This document shows, piece after piece, positions 7,812 to 16,193 of a stretch of DNA of 38,074 bases. Numbering within the stretch: position 1 is the first letter of the stretch; each line of letters starts with the position of its first letter. The notes beneath the pieces are model-generated. The model made no database searches and had not been told where the DNA came from. It was given only the letters and a program-made list of their open reading frames with translations. The translations under genes and the position numbers were made by a program. The stretch is from a virus, in IMG/VR virus record IMGVR_UViG_3300030739_000024, positions 1 to 38,074 of that record; one strand, 5' to 3'.

Positions 7812-8570
7812 GTGACGTTCCAAGAGCTACTCGACGAGTTGCGGGACAATGTCCTGCGCGACACCAGCGATATTATCTCTGGGAACGCCGACGCGCTCTG
7901 GAGCGATGAAACCTTGTTGCGCTACATCAAGGACGCTGAGCGGCGCTTCGCGCGGCGCACCTTGCTGCTGCGCGACGCCACCACGCCGGTGGCGACCGTC
8001 ATCACACTCAAGCAAGGCGTGGTGACCTACCCCTGCCACAAGAGCGTCCTGTCGGTCATCTCGGCGCGCTGTCTGGGGGATAACTACGACCTGTCGCGGC
8101 GCGGCCACGCCCTGATCGGGCAGACCCCGCCGGTCGACTTTCTGACCTTTGACCCGTCGATCCAGGACGGCACGCTGCCCGGCCATCCGCTCGCGTACTA
8201 CACCGACGAGACCACGGTATTTGCTACGCAAAACCGCGTCACCTTCTCGGTATGGCCCGCGCCGAGCCCGCTCGAGGATGGGCTGGTGGTGAACCTGCGC
8301 GTCGCCCGGCTGCCCCTGTCGACCTATGACCACGCGTGCCTGAACAGCGAGTCCGAGATCCCTGAGGACTATCAACTCGACATGCTCGAGTGGGCCGCGT
8401 TTCGCGCTCAAAACACCCTGGACGGCGACGCGGGTGCACCGACCCCGGCCGCTGGCCACAAAGCCAATTTCGAAGAAGCCGTCGAGCGCGCGATGAAAGA
8501 GCTGCGCCGTAAGCTGTTTGGCAGCACCGCATTCCGTTACGGCAGCAACGGCTTCAACTGGACCCGCTGA
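7812..8570 (+). CDS. Head-tail connector / adaptor-like protein
   Basis: This 252-residue protein starts at GTG 7812, eight bases after a GGAG and three bases after the previous stop. The N-terminal helical region (residues 1-55, with LWSDETLLRYIKDAERRFARRT) is characteristic of phage adaptor proteins that dock under the portal and close the head. The middle is beta-rich (VATVITLKQGVVTYPCHKSVLSV). The C-terminal helices (MLEWAAFRAQ and FEEAVERAMKELRRKLFG) match the same type. The location between capsid genes and tail genes agrees. The next gene starts two bases after its stop. Confidence 0.65.
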   Translation: MTFQELLDELRDNVLRDTSDIISGNADALWSDETLLRYIKDAERRFARRTLLLRDATTPVATVITLKQGVVTYPCHKSVLSVISARCLGDNYDLSRRGHALIGQTPPVDFLTFDPSIQDGTLPGHPLAYYTDETTVFATQNRVTFSVWPAPSPLEDGLVVNLRVARLPLSTYDHACLNSESEIPEDYQLDMLEWAAFRAQNTLDGDAGAPTPAAGHKANFEEAVERAMKELRRKLFGSTAFRYGSNGFNWTR

Positions 8571-8571
8571 T

Positions 8572-9813
8572 ATGGCCGATGCCGCCCAAGAACGCGACCC
8601 CGATGTAGTAGCGTACGGCAGCTTCACGGGCCTGCGCAACGACGTCACGCCTGAGCGTTTCAGCTCGGGGGATCTGGCCGTAGCGTGCAACGTCGATATC
8701 GACAAGACCGGCAAAATCACGCGTCGTGACGGCTACACCTCGGTGCTACCCGGTGCGGCCCACTCGCTATGGTCTAACCCGCAGTCGACGCTCGCGCTGT
8801 TCGCCTTCGCCGGCGAGCTGTGCCAGCTCAATCCCGACTATAGTTACACGTCGCTGGCGCCGCTCACCGACGCTACCGCCAAACTCAGTTATGCCACGGT
8901 CAACGGTCTCGTGTATTACTCCAACGGAGTGGATACGGGCATCATTGGGCGGGCGGCGGCACGCTCGTGGGGGGTTGTGCCGCCTGTCTTGCCCAGTGTG
9001 CAGGAGACCGTAGGCAGCTTGCCGCATGGCAAGCTGCAGTTCACCCTGACCTACGTGCGCGAGGACGGCCAAGAGTCGGGTGCGCCGCTGGCGGGGCTGA
9101 TCCACGTCGAAGACGGCGCGGGGCTGCTGTTCACGGTACCGGTCTCGAGTGACCCTGATGTGGCGGCGAAGAACCTCTACGTGAGTGCCCCGGACGGCGA
9201 GATCCTGTACCTCGCGCAGACGATGCCCAACGCGCAGACGCAGGCGTACTACCTGAACGACACCACTGAACTCGATCTGCCGCTCGATACCCAGTTCCTG
9301 CAGCCGGCCCCCGCCGGGCAGAAAGTCGCGGTCTACCGGGGCCGCGCCTATGTCGCCGCCGGTGACGTGCTCTACCCGTCCGAGGCGTTCGCCTACGAGC
9401 AGTTCGATCTGCGCAACTATATTCCGCTCGATGGGCGCATCACGATGCTCGCCCCCGTCGCCGACAAAGAGATGTTCGACAGTGGCAAGAACAGCGGCCT
9501 GTTTATCGGTACCGACACCAGCTGTGGCGTCTTGATCGGCTCGTCGCCCGAGGACTTCCAGTATATCCGCAAGACCAGCTACGGCGCGGTCGACGGGGCG
9601 CTGGCCTATGTCGACGGCGCGCTCTACGGCGACAATTCGCTGGGCGCGCGCGAGCTACCGATGTGGCTGAGCACACAAGGGATCTGCATCGGCATGCCCG
9701 ATATGACGATCCAGAATCTGACCCGCACCAAGTTCGGATTTACCGTAGGCAGTCAAGGCGCGGCGATCTTCATGCCCGGCCCTAACCGTTTTATCGCTAA
9801 CAGCAATTCCTAG
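8572..9813 (+). CDS. Tail hub / stabilisation-type structural protein
   Basis: This 413-residue beta-rich protein starts at ATG 8572, immediately after the connector gene. The N-terminal pattern (FTGLRNDVTPERFSSGDLAVACNVDIDKTGKITRRDGY) is typical of podoviral tail-stabilisation or tail-tube-associated proteins, which list a constant set of variables and then form repeated beta-propeller-like strands. The central AGQKVAVYRGRAYVAAGDVLYPSEAF and DGRITMLAPV segments fit this. No enzymatic motif is visible. The frame is open upstream to 8518, inside the connector gene, with no support for that start. The role is inferred from order and pattern. Confidence 0.6.
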   Translation: MADAAQERDPDVVAYGSFTGLRNDVTPERFSSGDLAVACNVDIDKTGKITRRDGYTSVLPGAAHSLWSNPQSTLALFAFAGELCQLNPDYSYTSLAPLTDATAKLSYATVNGLVYYSNGVDTGIIGRAAARSWGVVPPVLPSVQETVGSLPHGKLQFTLTYVREDGQESGAPLAGLIHVEDGAGLLFTVPVSSDPDVAAKNLYVSAPDGEILYLAQTMPNAQTQAYYLNDTTELDLPLDTQFLQPAPAGQKVAVYRGRAYVAAGDVLYPSEAFAYEQFDLRNYIPLDGRITMLAPVADKEMFDSGKNSGLFIGTDTSCGVLIGSSPEDFQYIRKTSYGAVDGALAYVDGALYGDNSLGARELPMWLSTQGICIGMPDMTIQNLTRTKFGFTVGSQGAAIFMPGPNRFIANSNS

Positions 9814-9823
9814 GAGAACCACC

Positions 9824-10597
9824 ATGACCGCACGCTATTCAACCGGGCTACGCAACTTCACGCTCAAGTATGGCAGCCTGGATGACGCGCTGCGCAACGG
9901 CGTGATCACCATTTACTCGGGTGCCCAGCCATCTTCGGCTGACGCGGCCCCGACCGGCACGCCGCTGTGCGTGGTTTCGAACAACGCCGGGGCCGTCACC
10001 AGCGAGGTACTTGCGCAAGGTAGCGTGACCCTCACGGGCGGTGCGGGGGGCGCGCTCAATACGCTGACCGTGAACGGTGTCGATATCCTCGGCGGCGCCG
10101 TACCGTTCGACTCGACGCTCGCGCAGACCGCGATGGATATTGCCACGCAGATCAACGCGTTCAAGAGCAAGCCCGACTACTCAGCCGTCGCTGTCGGCGC
10201 CGTGGTCAACATCACCGCGATGCCGGGTAATGGCGCCTCGCCTAATGGCTTTGTGGTCGCGGGTACCACCACGACCCTGACCGCCACCACCGTGAATATG
10301 GCGGGCGGCGTCGCACCGGTCAACGGGCTGCTGTTTGGCGCACCGGCCGGCGGGGTACTGCCCAAGCTGCCGGCGCAGACCTGGAGTGGTATCAACCTTG
10401 CCACCGGTACCGCGGGCTGGTTCCGTCAGACTGGCAGCGTGGCCGACACTGGCGCGCTCGACTCGGCTGGGGTAGTCTTGCGCATGGACGGGGCAATCGC
10501 CAGTTCCGGCGCCGAGATGAACCTGAACTCGACGGCATTCACGGCCGGGGCTACCACCACGGTCGCAACCTCAACCGAGACGGCCCCGCCGCAATAA
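9824..10597 (+). CDS. Virion structural protein of unknown role
   Basis: This 257-residue protein has AGGAG about seven bases before ATG 9824. It starts with YSTGLRNFTLKYGSLDDALRNGVITIYSGAQP, a pattern seen in phage minor structural proteins. The middle and end are low-complexity Ala/Gly/Thr beta segments (TTTTLTATTVNMAGGV and TAGATTTVATSTETAPP). There is no signal peptide, no membrane segment and no catalytic motif. It lies within the tail block and its stop is one base before the next gene, suggesting a shared function with the repeat protein that follows. Confidence 0.6.
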   Translation: MTARYSTGLRNFTLKYGSLDDALRNGVITIYSGAQPSSADAAPTGTPLCVVSNNAGAVTSEVLAQGSVTLTGGAGGALNTLTVNGVDILGGAVPFDSTLAQTAMDIATQINAFKSKPDYSAVAVGAVVNITAMPGNGASPNGFVVAGTTTTLTATTVNMAGGVAPVNGLLFGAPAGGVLPKLPAQTWSGINLATGTAGWFRQTGSVADTGALDSAGVVLRMDGAIASSGAEMNLNSTAFTAGATTTVATSTETAPPQ

Positions 10598-10598
10598 G

Positions 10599-11786
10599 AT
10601 GACCAACGCTCTCGCTGTCACCCTGCCCGTACCCGCGCTTGCGATCATAGCGCTGGAGAGTGACACGACAGCGAACATCGGCGGGACCCTCAACATCACG
10701 TTGCCGGTCCCGCAGCTCGCGCTCACGATCGGCAACTCGGGCTCACTCGCCATCGCGCTCGAGCCGCCCGCAATCAGCATGGCGGGTACCACCGCCACGG
10801 TGGCGGCCATGCGTATCGGCATGCCGACGCCGGCGGTGGCGATGGTCGCCGACCTGGGCAACTTCGGCAGCATCGGTATCGCGCTGCCTGCACCACAGCC
10901 ACAGCTCGCCTCACAGAATACCCTGGCGGTCACGCTCCCCACCCCGCGACTCACGCTCGTGGGTACGGCGGGCGTGATCGGGAATATGGCGCTGTATCCG
11001 CCCGCACTCGCAGCACAGCTGACGGGGCAGACGCAGTACGCGGGCGTGATGTCGATGATACCGGCCGCACCCAGCCCGCAGCTTACCGGCTATACGGGTC
11101 AAGTGCTCAACGCGGCAATCATGTTGCCGCGTCTTGCCCTGGCGATGGAAGGCGTCACTGGCACCATCGGCAACGTGGCGATCACGTTGCCGATGTGTCA
11201 GCTCAGCCTCAATGGTGGTGAGCGCATCGTCGGGCAGCTGCAGATCTCGTTGCCGCTGCTGTACGTGCAACTCAATGCCCAGGACACGAGCCCGGTACCA
11301 GTGGCGCAGCAGCACGGCGCGATCGTCATGCACACCGAGGCGCAAGCGCTTTCACAGTATGACAACTTCCCGTTCAACAGCTTCGCGCGGCTCGGCAATG
11401 TCTACCTCGGTGCCAGCGACGAAGGCGTGTTTGCGATCGGGGGCGACACCGACGACGGCGCGATCATCGCAGCGGCCGCGCGCGTGGGGATCAGTGACTT
11501 CGGTACCTCGTTGCTCAAGCGGGTAGACCGCGCCTATATCGGTTACCGCACGGATGGTAACTTGATCATGCGCGTCATCACCGACGAGGTGAACCAGCGT
11601 GACTATCTGGTCGAAGCCTCGGGTGCGAGTGGCTTGCATGGCAACCACGTACGCATCGGGCGCGGTCTGCGGGCGCGTTACTGGCAGTTCGAGATCCTCA
11701 ACCAGAATGGCGCGGACTTCGAGTTGAATATGATCGAGCTGAAACCGACACGCCTGCATCGTCGTATCGGTGGCGGGGATGCCTGA
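10599..11786 (+). CDS. Repeat-containing virion protein (LPxPxLxL repeats)
   Basis: This 395-residue protein has two parts. Residues about 4-230 consist of roughly eleven repeats of about 20 residues built around a strand motif of the type LAVTLPVPALAL, separated by Gly-rich turns (for example ITLPVPQLALTIGNSG and VTLPTPRLTLVGTAGVIG). Residues 240-395 are a folded domain with HTEAQALSQYDNFPFNSFARLGNVYLGASDEGVFAIGG. Such short regular beta repeats suggest an elongated beta-helix or stacked-strand shaft in the tail. No enzyme is evident. The next gene begins 8 bases before its stop. Confidence 0.7.
   Translation: MTNALAVTLPVPALAIIALESDTTANIGGTLNITLPVPQLALTIGNSGSLAIALEPPAISMAGTTATVAAMRIGMPTPAVAMVADLGNFGSIGIALPAPQPQLASQNTLAVTLPTPRLTLVGTAGVIGNMALYPPALAAQLTGQTQYAGVMSMIPAAPSPQLTGYTGQVLNAAIMLPRLALAMEGVTGTIGNVAITLPMCQLSLNGGERIVGQLQISLPLLYVQLNAQDTSPVPVAQQHGAIVMHTEAQALSQYDNFPFNSFARLGNVYLGASDEGVFAIGGDTDDGAIIAAAARVGISDFGTSLLKRVDRAYIGYRTDGNLIMRVITDEVNQRDYLVEASGASGLHGNHVRIGRGLRARYWQFEILNQNGADFELNMIELKPTRLHRRIGGGDA
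10608..11288 (+). repeat. Coding array of about eleven 20-residue repeats
   Basis: The core is a strand of pattern hxhxLPxPxLxL followed by a Gly/Ala-rich turn, repeated at a spacing of about 20-23 residues. Copies are degenerate at the protein level and more so at the DNA level, so they are old repeats rather than recent duplications. Confidence 0.7.
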
Positions 11787-13026
11787 TTTCAACCCCCTAC
11801 GCAAAGCCTATAGCGGCGATACCGAGACGGCGGCCGCACAGATCGGCACCGGGCGCACCCACCTCGATATCTTAAAGAACCAGATGCAGCTGGGCAACCA
11901 GCGCGCCGGCGTGCGCACCGTGCAGTTGCCCGATGGCACGACGATCCGAGTCAGCTCGATTTACGGCCAGGATCGCATCGATATCACGACGACCAGTGGT
12001 GGCCAAGCGCAAGTCAGCGCGCCCAGTCACTACGTGCCGCCCGAGCCGCCGCCGCCGCCCGTGCTGCCCTACATCGGCGCGGTGTGTGACTCGGGAAACC
12101 CGGCGTTCTGGCTGGATAATACGGTAGAGGGTACCGAGCAGAGCGGCACGGGGGCAGACGCACGCATCCTGAGCATACGCCCCTGCCCTGGCGACTTGGC
12201 GTTCACCACCGTAGCGGATTGCGGGCGCGCGGACTTCACCCGTGGGCGTCTCGAGTTGATCATGACCGTGCAGTTCTACGACCTGCATACGACGTTCACC
12301 GGCCAGCCGCACAACGGCATCACAGGCATCACCAGCACTGACACCTACAACACGTTCGATGGTAGCCAGTTCGTGATCAACTGGAACGACCGCATAGGGG
12401 TGCCGCTCTACGCGACCAGCGACAGCCTGCCGCTGCTCTATAAGGAAGTGCCGCCGCCGGCCAACGATCCTTATGACCTAACCGATGCGGCGGGCAATCC
12501 GGTGACCTTAATACCGGGCATGCAGATCCTGAAATGGTCACAGACCAGCGGCAATATGCCGATGCTGCCATTCACGATTGAGGGTGGCAAGCACCCCACG
12601 GCGCTGCGTAACGCGGTGCCGATCCAGGAGACCTTCACCATTATCGAGCAGCCGGTCCCTGGCTTCACGATCTGGCAGGGCGCTCCCGGCGGCTCGGAAG
12701 GCTGGCTATTTCAGGAATACTACCTGATGGGCTCGTACTATCAGGTGTTCAACCCTGAGTATTCGGCCAAGGGGGTCGCCACTGTGATGGACCTTGCGGG
12801 GGTTGCTACAGCGATACCGGTTTCGGTCACGGCACGGTATGATCGCTCGACCCCGCTGATTTTCATTCAAGCCAATGCCGGTGGCTCGATTGGACCGCCG
12901 ACCGGGAACACGAAGGACGGTGTTTGGGCGCCCGGCGATGCGCCGCTCCTGCCCAATAGTAGCTGGAATCTCGTCGGCCCAACGCCGCCGGTGTACCCCG
13001 GCCCGAACGGATTCAACCAGAATTAG
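11779..13026 (+). CDS. Virion structural protein with poly-proline linker
   Basis: This 415-residue protein starts at ATG 11779, overlapping the end of the repeat gene; GTG 11770 is an in-frame alternative. An N-terminal region (residues 1-85) is followed by a linker PPEPPPPPV at 87-95 and then a beta-rich C-terminal domain to residue 415 with several aromatic segments (GWLFQEYYLMGSYYQVFNPEYS). No motif with catalytic meaning is seen. The linker between an N-terminal docking part and a large beta domain suggests a tail-associated protein in which the C-terminal domain projects. Function is unknown. Confidence 0.6.
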   Translation: MPDFNPLRKAYSGDTETAAAQIGTGRTHLDILKNQMQLGNQRAGVRTVQLPDGTTIRVSSIYGQDRIDITTTSGGQAQVSAPSHYVPPEPPPPPVLPYIGAVCDSGNPAFWLDNTVEGTEQSGTGADARILSIRPCPGDLAFTTVADCGRADFTRGRLELIMTVQFYDLHTTFTGQPHNGITGITSTDTYNTFDGSQFVINWNDRIGVPLYATSDSLPLLYKEVPPPANDPYDLTDAAGNPVTLIPGMQILKWSQTSGNMPMLPFTIEGGKHPTALRNAVPIQETFTIIEQPVPGFTIWQGAPGGSEGWLFQEYYLMGSYYQVFNPEYSAKGVATVMDLAGVATAIPVSVTARYDRSTPLIFIQANAGGSIGPPTGNTKDGVWAPGDAPLLPNSSWNLVGPTPPVYPGPNGFNQN

Positions 13027-13037
13027 AGGATACAGCC

Positions 13038-15011
13038 ATGTCGGATTTCCCTAGCCTCACCCCGCAGACCAACGGTGCGGACACCCTGGTCGATAAAGGC
13101 TTCGTCGCGGCGCAAGGGTATGCGCAAACGGCGTTTTCCGAGGCGCTGGGCTTCATCAGCGAGTTGGGGTCGGCGACCGCACAGCTCGCGGCACTCCCCT
13201 ATGTCGATGGTACGCTAGGGCCCGTCAACGATGCGATCGTCGCCTACACCCCACCGGTGCTGCCCGACGCGCCCGGCGACCTCACGGTCAATATGCCGGC
13301 GGTCCCGCAAGACCCGACGCTGACGGCGGTAGCGATCCCTGACCTGGGCAGCGCGCCGCAGTTCACCGCGACCCTGCCGGTGCTCGATCTCGACCAGCCG
13401 GAACCGGCGCCGCTGACGGCCACGGTGCCGCTCGCGCCGACGCTGGCCGCGATCGTCGTGCCGTCTGACCCAAACATCGTGCTGCCCGAGGTGCCGAACC
13501 TGCTTGGCATCGAAGTGCCCTCGGCGCCGCTGCTGGCGATCCCGACCTTCACCGCAGTGACACCGCAGCACCCGCTTGCCGCCCAGTACAATTTCGCGTT
13601 CGCCGAGCCGACCTACCAGTCGCCGATGCTTACGGACCTGCGCAACATCTTGCAGACCTGGGTAGACGGGGCCGACACGGGCATCGCCCCGGCGGTCGAG
13701 CAACGCATCTGGGATGCGGCGCGCACGCGCGAATACTTCTCGCTGCAGCGAAAGCTGAAAGAATCGTTCCGGCAATTTGCGACCAAGGGCTTCACCAAGC
13801 CCCCTGGCGCCCTGGCGGCGGATCTTAACGCGTCGCTGCAGGACTCGCAGAGCACCCTGTCGGGCCTGTCGCGCGACATTAGCATCAAGCAGGCCGACCT
13901 CGAGCAGTCCAACCGGCGCTTCGCGTTCGAGCAGGTGTGGAAAGTCGAGGAAGGTTTGATCACCTACCAGAATCAGATCGCCCAGCGCGCGTTCGAGACG
14001 GCCAAATTCGTGCAGCAGGTGGCGATCGACATCTACCACGAGACAGTGGTGGCCTACGTGGCCGATATTCAGGCGTACTCGGCCCAGGTCGATCTGTACA
14101 AAGCGCAGATTCAGGCCGCATTGACCAACCTCGATGTGTATAAGGCGCAGCTCGAGGGGCAACGCCTGATCAGCGAGTTGAATGTGCAGACGATCCAGAT
14201 TTACACGGCGCAGATCGATGCGGCCAAGGCACTCGTGGACATCTTCAAGACCACGGTGGATGCGGCCAACGTCAAGGCATCGATCAACAAGACGATAATC
14301 GATGCGTTTGCTTCCCAAGTCGGGGCCTACGCCGAGACGGTGCGCGCCAAGACCGCGGAATATGACGGTTACGCGACCCTGATCAATGCCCAGGTGGCCA
14401 AAGCGACCGTGTTCAAGACGCAAGCCGATGCCTACACCAGTCAGGTCACGGGCTTTCGCGCCACAGTCGACGCGGCGACCGCCCAGGCCAACTTGGCGTT
14501 GCGCATCGGCCAGGAAGTGCCGCTCGAGCTGTTCAAGGCGCGCACCGAGGTGTTCCGCGATCAGGTCACCGCCGAGACCTCGCGCGTGGATGCCGTCGCG
14601 CGTGTCTATGGCGCGCAAACCCAGGCGTACAGTGCCTCGGTGTCGGGCGAAGCCTCGCGTGTGAGCAGCGATGTGGCGATCTTTCGCGGCGATATCGACC
14701 TCGCGGTGGCGCAAGGCAACCTGCGTATCGAGGCGGCCAAGTCGAACGTCCAGGAGATGTTGCAGCAGATCACGCTGCTCGTCGAGTCGATCAAATCGGG
14801 CGGGCAGGTGGCCGCGCAGCTCGCCGCTGCCGCGCTGTCGTCAATAAATCTTAGCGCCCAGCTCGGTGACCATTATACTTTCAGCGATAGTAACTCGAAT
14901 GCGACCTCGGCTTCGGTGAGCAGCTCGGCGGCGAACAACACCCAGACGTCGCAGCTTACGAGCACGAGCACGGGCAACAATACGAACACGAACTACAATT
15001 ACAGCGTCTAG
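13038..15011 (+). CDS. Long coiled-coil virion protein, probable internal/tail protein
   Basis: This 657-residue protein has a GAGGA about eight bases before ATG 13038. Residues 60-190 are rich in Pro/Val/Ala strand repeats (PPVLPDAPGDLTVNMPAVP and PLTATVPLAPTLAAIVVP), similar in style to the repeat protein encoded upstream. Residues about 200-595 are almost wholly helical with heptad-like Ala/Gln/Val patterns (AQVDLYKAQIQAALTNLDVYKAQLEGQ). The last 45 residues are a Ser/Asn/Thr-rich tail. This resembles long helical structural proteins of podoviruses, such as internal virion proteins or proteins of the tail extension. The exact role is unknown. Confidence 0.65.
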   Translation: MSDFPSLTPQTNGADTLVDKGFVAAQGYAQTAFSEALGFISELGSATAQLAALPYVDGTLGPVNDAIVAYTPPVLPDAPGDLTVNMPAVPQDPTLTAVAIPDLGSAPQFTATLPVLDLDQPEPAPLTATVPLAPTLAAIVVPSDPNIVLPEVPNLLGIEVPSAPLLAIPTFTAVTPQHPLAAQYNFAFAEPTYQSPMLTDLRNILQTWVDGADTGIAPAVEQRIWDAARTREYFSLQRKLKESFRQFATKGFTKPPGALAADLNASLQDSQSTLSGLSRDISIKQADLEQSNRRFAFEQVWKVEEGLITYQNQIAQRAFETAKFVQQVAIDIYHETVVAYVADIQAYSAQVDLYKAQIQAALTNLDVYKAQLEGQRLISELNVQTIQIYTAQIDAAKALVDIFKTTVDAANVKASINKTIIDAFASQVGAYAETVRAKTAEYDGYATLINAQVAKATVFKTQADAYTSQVTGFRATVDAATAQANLALRIGQEVPLELFKARTEVFRDQVTAETSRVDAVARVYGAQTQAYSASVSGEASRVSSDVAIFRGDIDLAVAQGNLRIEAAKSNVQEMLQQITLLVESIKSGGQVAAQLAAAALSSINLSAQLGDHYTFSDSNSNATSASVSSSAANNTQTSQLTSTSTGNNTNTNYNYSV

Positions 15012-15019
15012 GAGCTGAT

Positions 15020-16192
15020 ATGGCCGATCTGACACAGACCCTTCCCGGCATTCCACCGGCTGTTTGGCAAGGGGGCCGCGCCGTGCCGGGTGCGATCCCG
15101 AACGTGCCGGCGCAGGTAGTACCGTCTATTCCGCCAGCAGTCTCGACGGCACTCCAGAATATCATTGGCCCTGGCGGCAATTTCGTGCCGCGCAATGCCC
15201 CGCCGGGTCAAGCGGGCGTGACGCAGGGTGGCGCGTTCACGCCCGCCGTCGTGCCTACTCCCCTTACTGTTGCCAACGCACCGGCACCGACAGCCAGCTT
15301 ACCCGCGCCGGTTTTCGGGACAGCAGTACAGAATGCGCAGGCGTTACAGAGCGCGCAGGCGGGTAATCCGCTACCCTCGCTGAATACGCCGGTGAGCGCG
15401 GGCGCACCGTATTCGTTTAACACACCCGCCCCCGGTGCGACGGTTGCCGGTTTCACTCCGCAGCCCCTGCAGGTGACGAGCCCCGCGAACCCCGCACCCG
15501 TGTCGCCCACAGCGACCCTACCCGGCGCCACGGCGCTGGGCGGCGATGCCGTGCCGGTCTATCGTGGTATGCAGGGGCCGGGCTTCGCAGGCAGCGCCGC
15601 GGCAAACTCAGCGGCGGCCATTAAAGCAGGTTTTGACATGCAGACTCAGCGGTCAGAGGACGCAACGCGGGGCGCCGAGAATTATATCTCACAGGGCCAC
15701 GGCATATTTGAGCAGGCGTCGCGGGCACGCGCCATCACGGGCATTTTAGGCGCGGTGTCCGGGCCGAATAATGTGGGTGCTACTGCGGGCAACGCCGCCG
15801 ATGTGGTCAACCAAGGGCTCGTCTCGCAGGCGAACGAGGCGACGCAAGCGGGCGAGCAGCGTTATGCGACGCAAACTACCGCAGGCACCGCAGCAGCGCA
15901 GCTGGCACAGCAAGCCCAGCAGTTTGCTGCGACGCCGCGTGAGGTCTCGAGCGAGACACGCTACAACCCGGTGACGAGTCTGCCGATGGGCTCGACGACG
16001 CTGTTTGCTTTACCCGGCGGCGTAGGTGCAGGCGGCTTGGCCCAGGCGCCCCGCATGATCGGGTCGCCCCCCGCCGCGCCACCAGCAGGTTTTATCGTAG
16101 GCGCTAAAGCGACCCAAGCAGATGGGCATTATTCAGTCGGTGATGGGCGAGTCGCCACCATCCAAGGCGGCGTCGTAACTGGGATTCAATAA
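15020..16192 (+). CDS. Proline/alanine-rich protein upstream of the giant protein
   Basis: This 390-residue protein has AGGAG about six bases before ATG 15020. The first 185 residues are low-complexity Pro/Ala/Val/Thr (PLTVANAPAPTASLPAPVFG); residues about 190-305 are helical with Ala/Gln-rich stretches (AAAIKAGFDMQTQRSEDATRGAENY); the end is Gly-rich. Proteins like this commonly sit directly upstream of large internal ejection proteins in podoviruses and may be a second ejection protein, but this is inferred from position. The giant gene starts two bases after its stop. Confidence 0.6.
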   Translation: MADLTQTLPGIPPAVWQGGRAVPGAIPNVPAQVVPSIPPAVSTALQNIIGPGGNFVPRNAPPGQAGVTQGGAFTPAVVPTPLTVANAPAPTASLPAPVFGTAVQNAQALQSAQAGNPLPSLNTPVSAGAPYSFNTPAPGATVAGFTPQPLQVTSPANPAPVSPTATLPGATALGGDAVPVYRGMQGPGFAGSAAANSAAAIKAGFDMQTQRSEDATRGAENYISQGHGIFEQASRARAITGILGAVSGPNNVGATAGNAADVVNQGLVSQANEATQAGEQRYATQTTAGTAAAQLAQQAQQFAATPREVSSETRYNPVTSLPMGSTTLFALPGGVGAGGLAQAPRMIGSPPAAPPAGFIVGAKATQADGHYSVGDGRVATIQGGVVTGIQ

Positions 16193-16193
16193 C

